The position numbers and the translations under genes were made by a program. Source: Candidatus Helarchaeota archaeon (GTDB lineage: Archaea; Asgardarchaeota; Lokiarchaeia; Helarchaeales; HEL-GB-A). Taken from it: a stretch of DNA of 7,253 bases. The stretch is from positions 1 through 7,253 of the forward strand of contig JABXJU010000215.1 of assembly GCA_013375405.1 (NCBI GenBank). Direction: 5' to 3'. Positions within the stretch are counted from its first letter, which is position 1; every line of letters starts with the position of its first letter. Shown one piece after another: positions 6,445 to 7,253 of the stretch. Under the pieces are notes generated by a model, which was not told the origin of the DNA, did not search any database, and saw only the letters and a list, made by a program, of their open reading frames with translations.

Positions 6445-7253
6445 TTGAAAGATAAAATAGAAAAACTCATACAATTGGCTGAAAAGGCAAAAGAAGCAGG
6501 GCATTACGCACTTGCTCTGAAATACCTTAATATAGCCATAGAATTGGCTGAACAGGCAAATGATCAACAAGCGATAATGAAGTGTCTCTCTCTAATTAAT
6601 TCAATCACGAAATACTTAGGTGAAAGGAAACAAAAGCTTAGTAAAAAAACGAAATATTCGTTAGAAAAACAATTGGAAACTTCACAATTATATTCTCTTC
6701 TTACTGGAACAAAACCTCGTCGAGTTAAGAAAGAGGATAAAACTAAGTTGACCTCTGAATTCGAGCGAACTGTAGAACGCGTTGAAAAGACGGAAAAGCC
6801 GAGGGCAGGCCTTCCTAAGGAACTATTGCTGAAAGAAATCTCGGATGAATTAAAGGGTTTACAAAATGCACTTTATGCTGTACGACCCAGTATTCCTGCA
6901 GTATCCGTAGGTAAAAAAGTTCCAGCAAAAGCGAAGGAGAAAAAGAAAGCAGGGAAGAAGCGAGAGGAATTTAAAGAGGCCCCAGCGCTTGCAATGCCAG
7001 AAGAGAAATTCGAAGCTATAAGAAAACCTGCTGCAGCACCCTTAGGTCCACCCGCGGGCCTACCTAAAGACTTGCCTGCTGGCGGCGTGGGTGGAGGGCC
7101 ACCTCCCAAAGTTCCTGGACCTCCAGGTGCGCCCCCAAAAAAGCCACTGATGGGACCACCCAGCGCACCTAGTGGAGCTCCTCCCCCTCCAGGCGGTCCC
7201 CCAAAAAGGCCGTCGATGCAACCAGTTGCGCCCGGTGGAGCGGCTCCCCCACC
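6445..7253 (+). CDS. MIT/TPR-like helical domain protein with lysine-rich linker and proline-rich tail (3' end outside window)
   Basis: I do not recognise this as a named protein. The frame is open from TTG 6445 to the right edge (269 residues, incomplete). Residues 1-65 form a predicted three-helix unit: KLIQLAEKAKEAGHY, then ALALKYLNIAIELAEQA, then a third helix ending in KYLGERKQKL. The AGHYALALKYLNIAIELA pattern fits both a MIT domain (as in Vps4) and a single TPR repeat; the length and third helix lean to MIT. Residues 66-120 are charged and probably extended; 123-146 (LPKELLLKEISDELKGLQNALY) is a second amphipathic helix; 157-175 is Lys/Arg-rich; from about 194 the chain is Pro/Gly/Ala-rich, including GAPPPPGGPP. 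No signal peptide or membrane helix is seen. Base composition changes sharply from A/T-rich at the start to G/C-rich in the tail. By analogy it may be a scaffold linking an ESCRT- or TPR-type partner to a polyproline-binding protein; this is inference. Confidence 0.8.
   Translation, partial: MKDKIEKLIQLAEKAKEAGHYALALKYLNIAIELAEQANDQQAIMKCLSLINSITKYLGERKQKLSKKTKYSLEKQLETSQLYSLLTGTKPRRVKKEDKTKLTSEFERTVERVEKTEKPRAGLPKELLLKEISDELKGLQNALYAVRPSIPAVSVGKKVPAKAKEKKKAGKKREEFKEAPALAMPEEKFEAIRKPAAAPLGPPAGLPKDLPAGGVGGGPPPKVPGPPGAPPKKPLMGPPSAPSGAPPPPGGPPKRPSMQPVAPGGAAPP
7126..7253 (+). repeat. Degenerate tandem repeat in the proline-rich tail, cut by the window edge
   Basis: Two consecutive units encode residues 228-249 and 250-269 onward. 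They follow a common plan: G-A/G-P-P-K-K/R-P-x-M-x-P, then a short stretch, A-P-S/G-G-A, and a proline run. At DNA level they are about 66 and at least 62 bases with many mismatches and a small gap. More copies may follow beyond the window. Confidence 0.6.

Noticed and set aside
6292..6570. Minus-strand frame of 92 codons, rich in Phe/Cys, upstream of the epimerase
   Set aside because: It is antisense to the MIT/TPR-like gene and covers the promoter region; low-complexity residues reflect A/T-rich noncoding sequence.
6817..6865. Possible MIT-interacting motif (MIM1) in the middle helix, residues about 129-139 of the proline-rich protein
   Set aside because: The I-x-x-E-L-x-x-L spacing is similar, but the key Arg of LxxRLxxL is replaced by Glu and the upstream acidic residue is missing.
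6873..7109. Minus-strand frame of 78 codons, Gly/Pro/Ala-rich
   Set aside because: It is the antisense reading of the G/C-rich proline tail and has no Shine-Dalgarno site or family pattern.
1..7253. CRISPR arrays, tRNA or rRNA genes, insertion-sequence ends
   Set aside because: No spaced direct repeats, no cloverleaf-like sequence and no transposase or terminal inverted repeats were seen on either strand.

Overview
The window looks like a piece of an archaeal genome, most probably an Asgard (Loki-, Heimdall- or Hod-like) archaeon. The reasons are indirect. Genes are short-spaced and preceded by GGTGA/GAGG-type Shine-Dalgarno sites, with A/T-rich TATA-like boxes and oligo-T termination tracts. 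Two genes also look eukaryote-like: a small GTPase mixing Arf-type and Rag/Gtr-type motifs, and a protein with an N-terminal MIT/TPR-like helical domain and a long proline-rich tail. No rRNA or other marker gene is present, so the taxonomy is an inference.

Left block (1-2932, minus strand, read right to left): an apparent operon of a zinc-dependent medium-chain dehydrogenase (2932-1874), then the alpha subunit (1852-887) and beta subunit (886 to beyond base 1) of a thiamine-diphosphate 2-oxoacid/acetoin dehydrogenase E1. Gaps are 21 and 0 bases, and the alpha stop codon abuts the beta start codon. The likely chemistry is oxidation of an alcohol or polyol to a ketone, followed by TPP-dependent cleavage and transfer of an acyl group to lipoate. 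A 2,3-butanediol-to-acetoin-to-acetyl-CoA route fits, but the substrate is not proven. The beta gene runs off the left edge; E2/E3 genes, if present, would lie beyond it.

Middle block (3018-5455, plus strand): a membrane-embedded M28-family metallopeptidase with two hydrophobic hairpins inside the catalytic domain, then a 372-residue small GTPase with a helical, possibly helix-hairpin-helix-like N-terminal domain and a C-terminal coiled coil. The peptidase is divergent from the dehydrogenase operon. The GTPase ends at a short, probably bidirectional, T-tract terminator.

Right block (5487-7253): a minus-strand D-tagatose/D-psicose 3-epimerase-family sugar epimerase, then a divergent promoter region, then a plus-strand gene beginning at a TTG codon (6445) that runs off the right edge. 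This last gene is the most unusual: a MIT- or TPR-like helical domain, a lysine-rich linker, and a Gly/Pro/Ala-rich tail with the start of a tandem repeat, reminiscent of eukaryotic actin-regulator proline-rich regions that bind profilin.

Starts of four genes were moved from the longest open frame to a downstream codon with a well-placed Shine-Dalgarno site (2932, 3018, 4337) or to the point where family similarity begins (6326).
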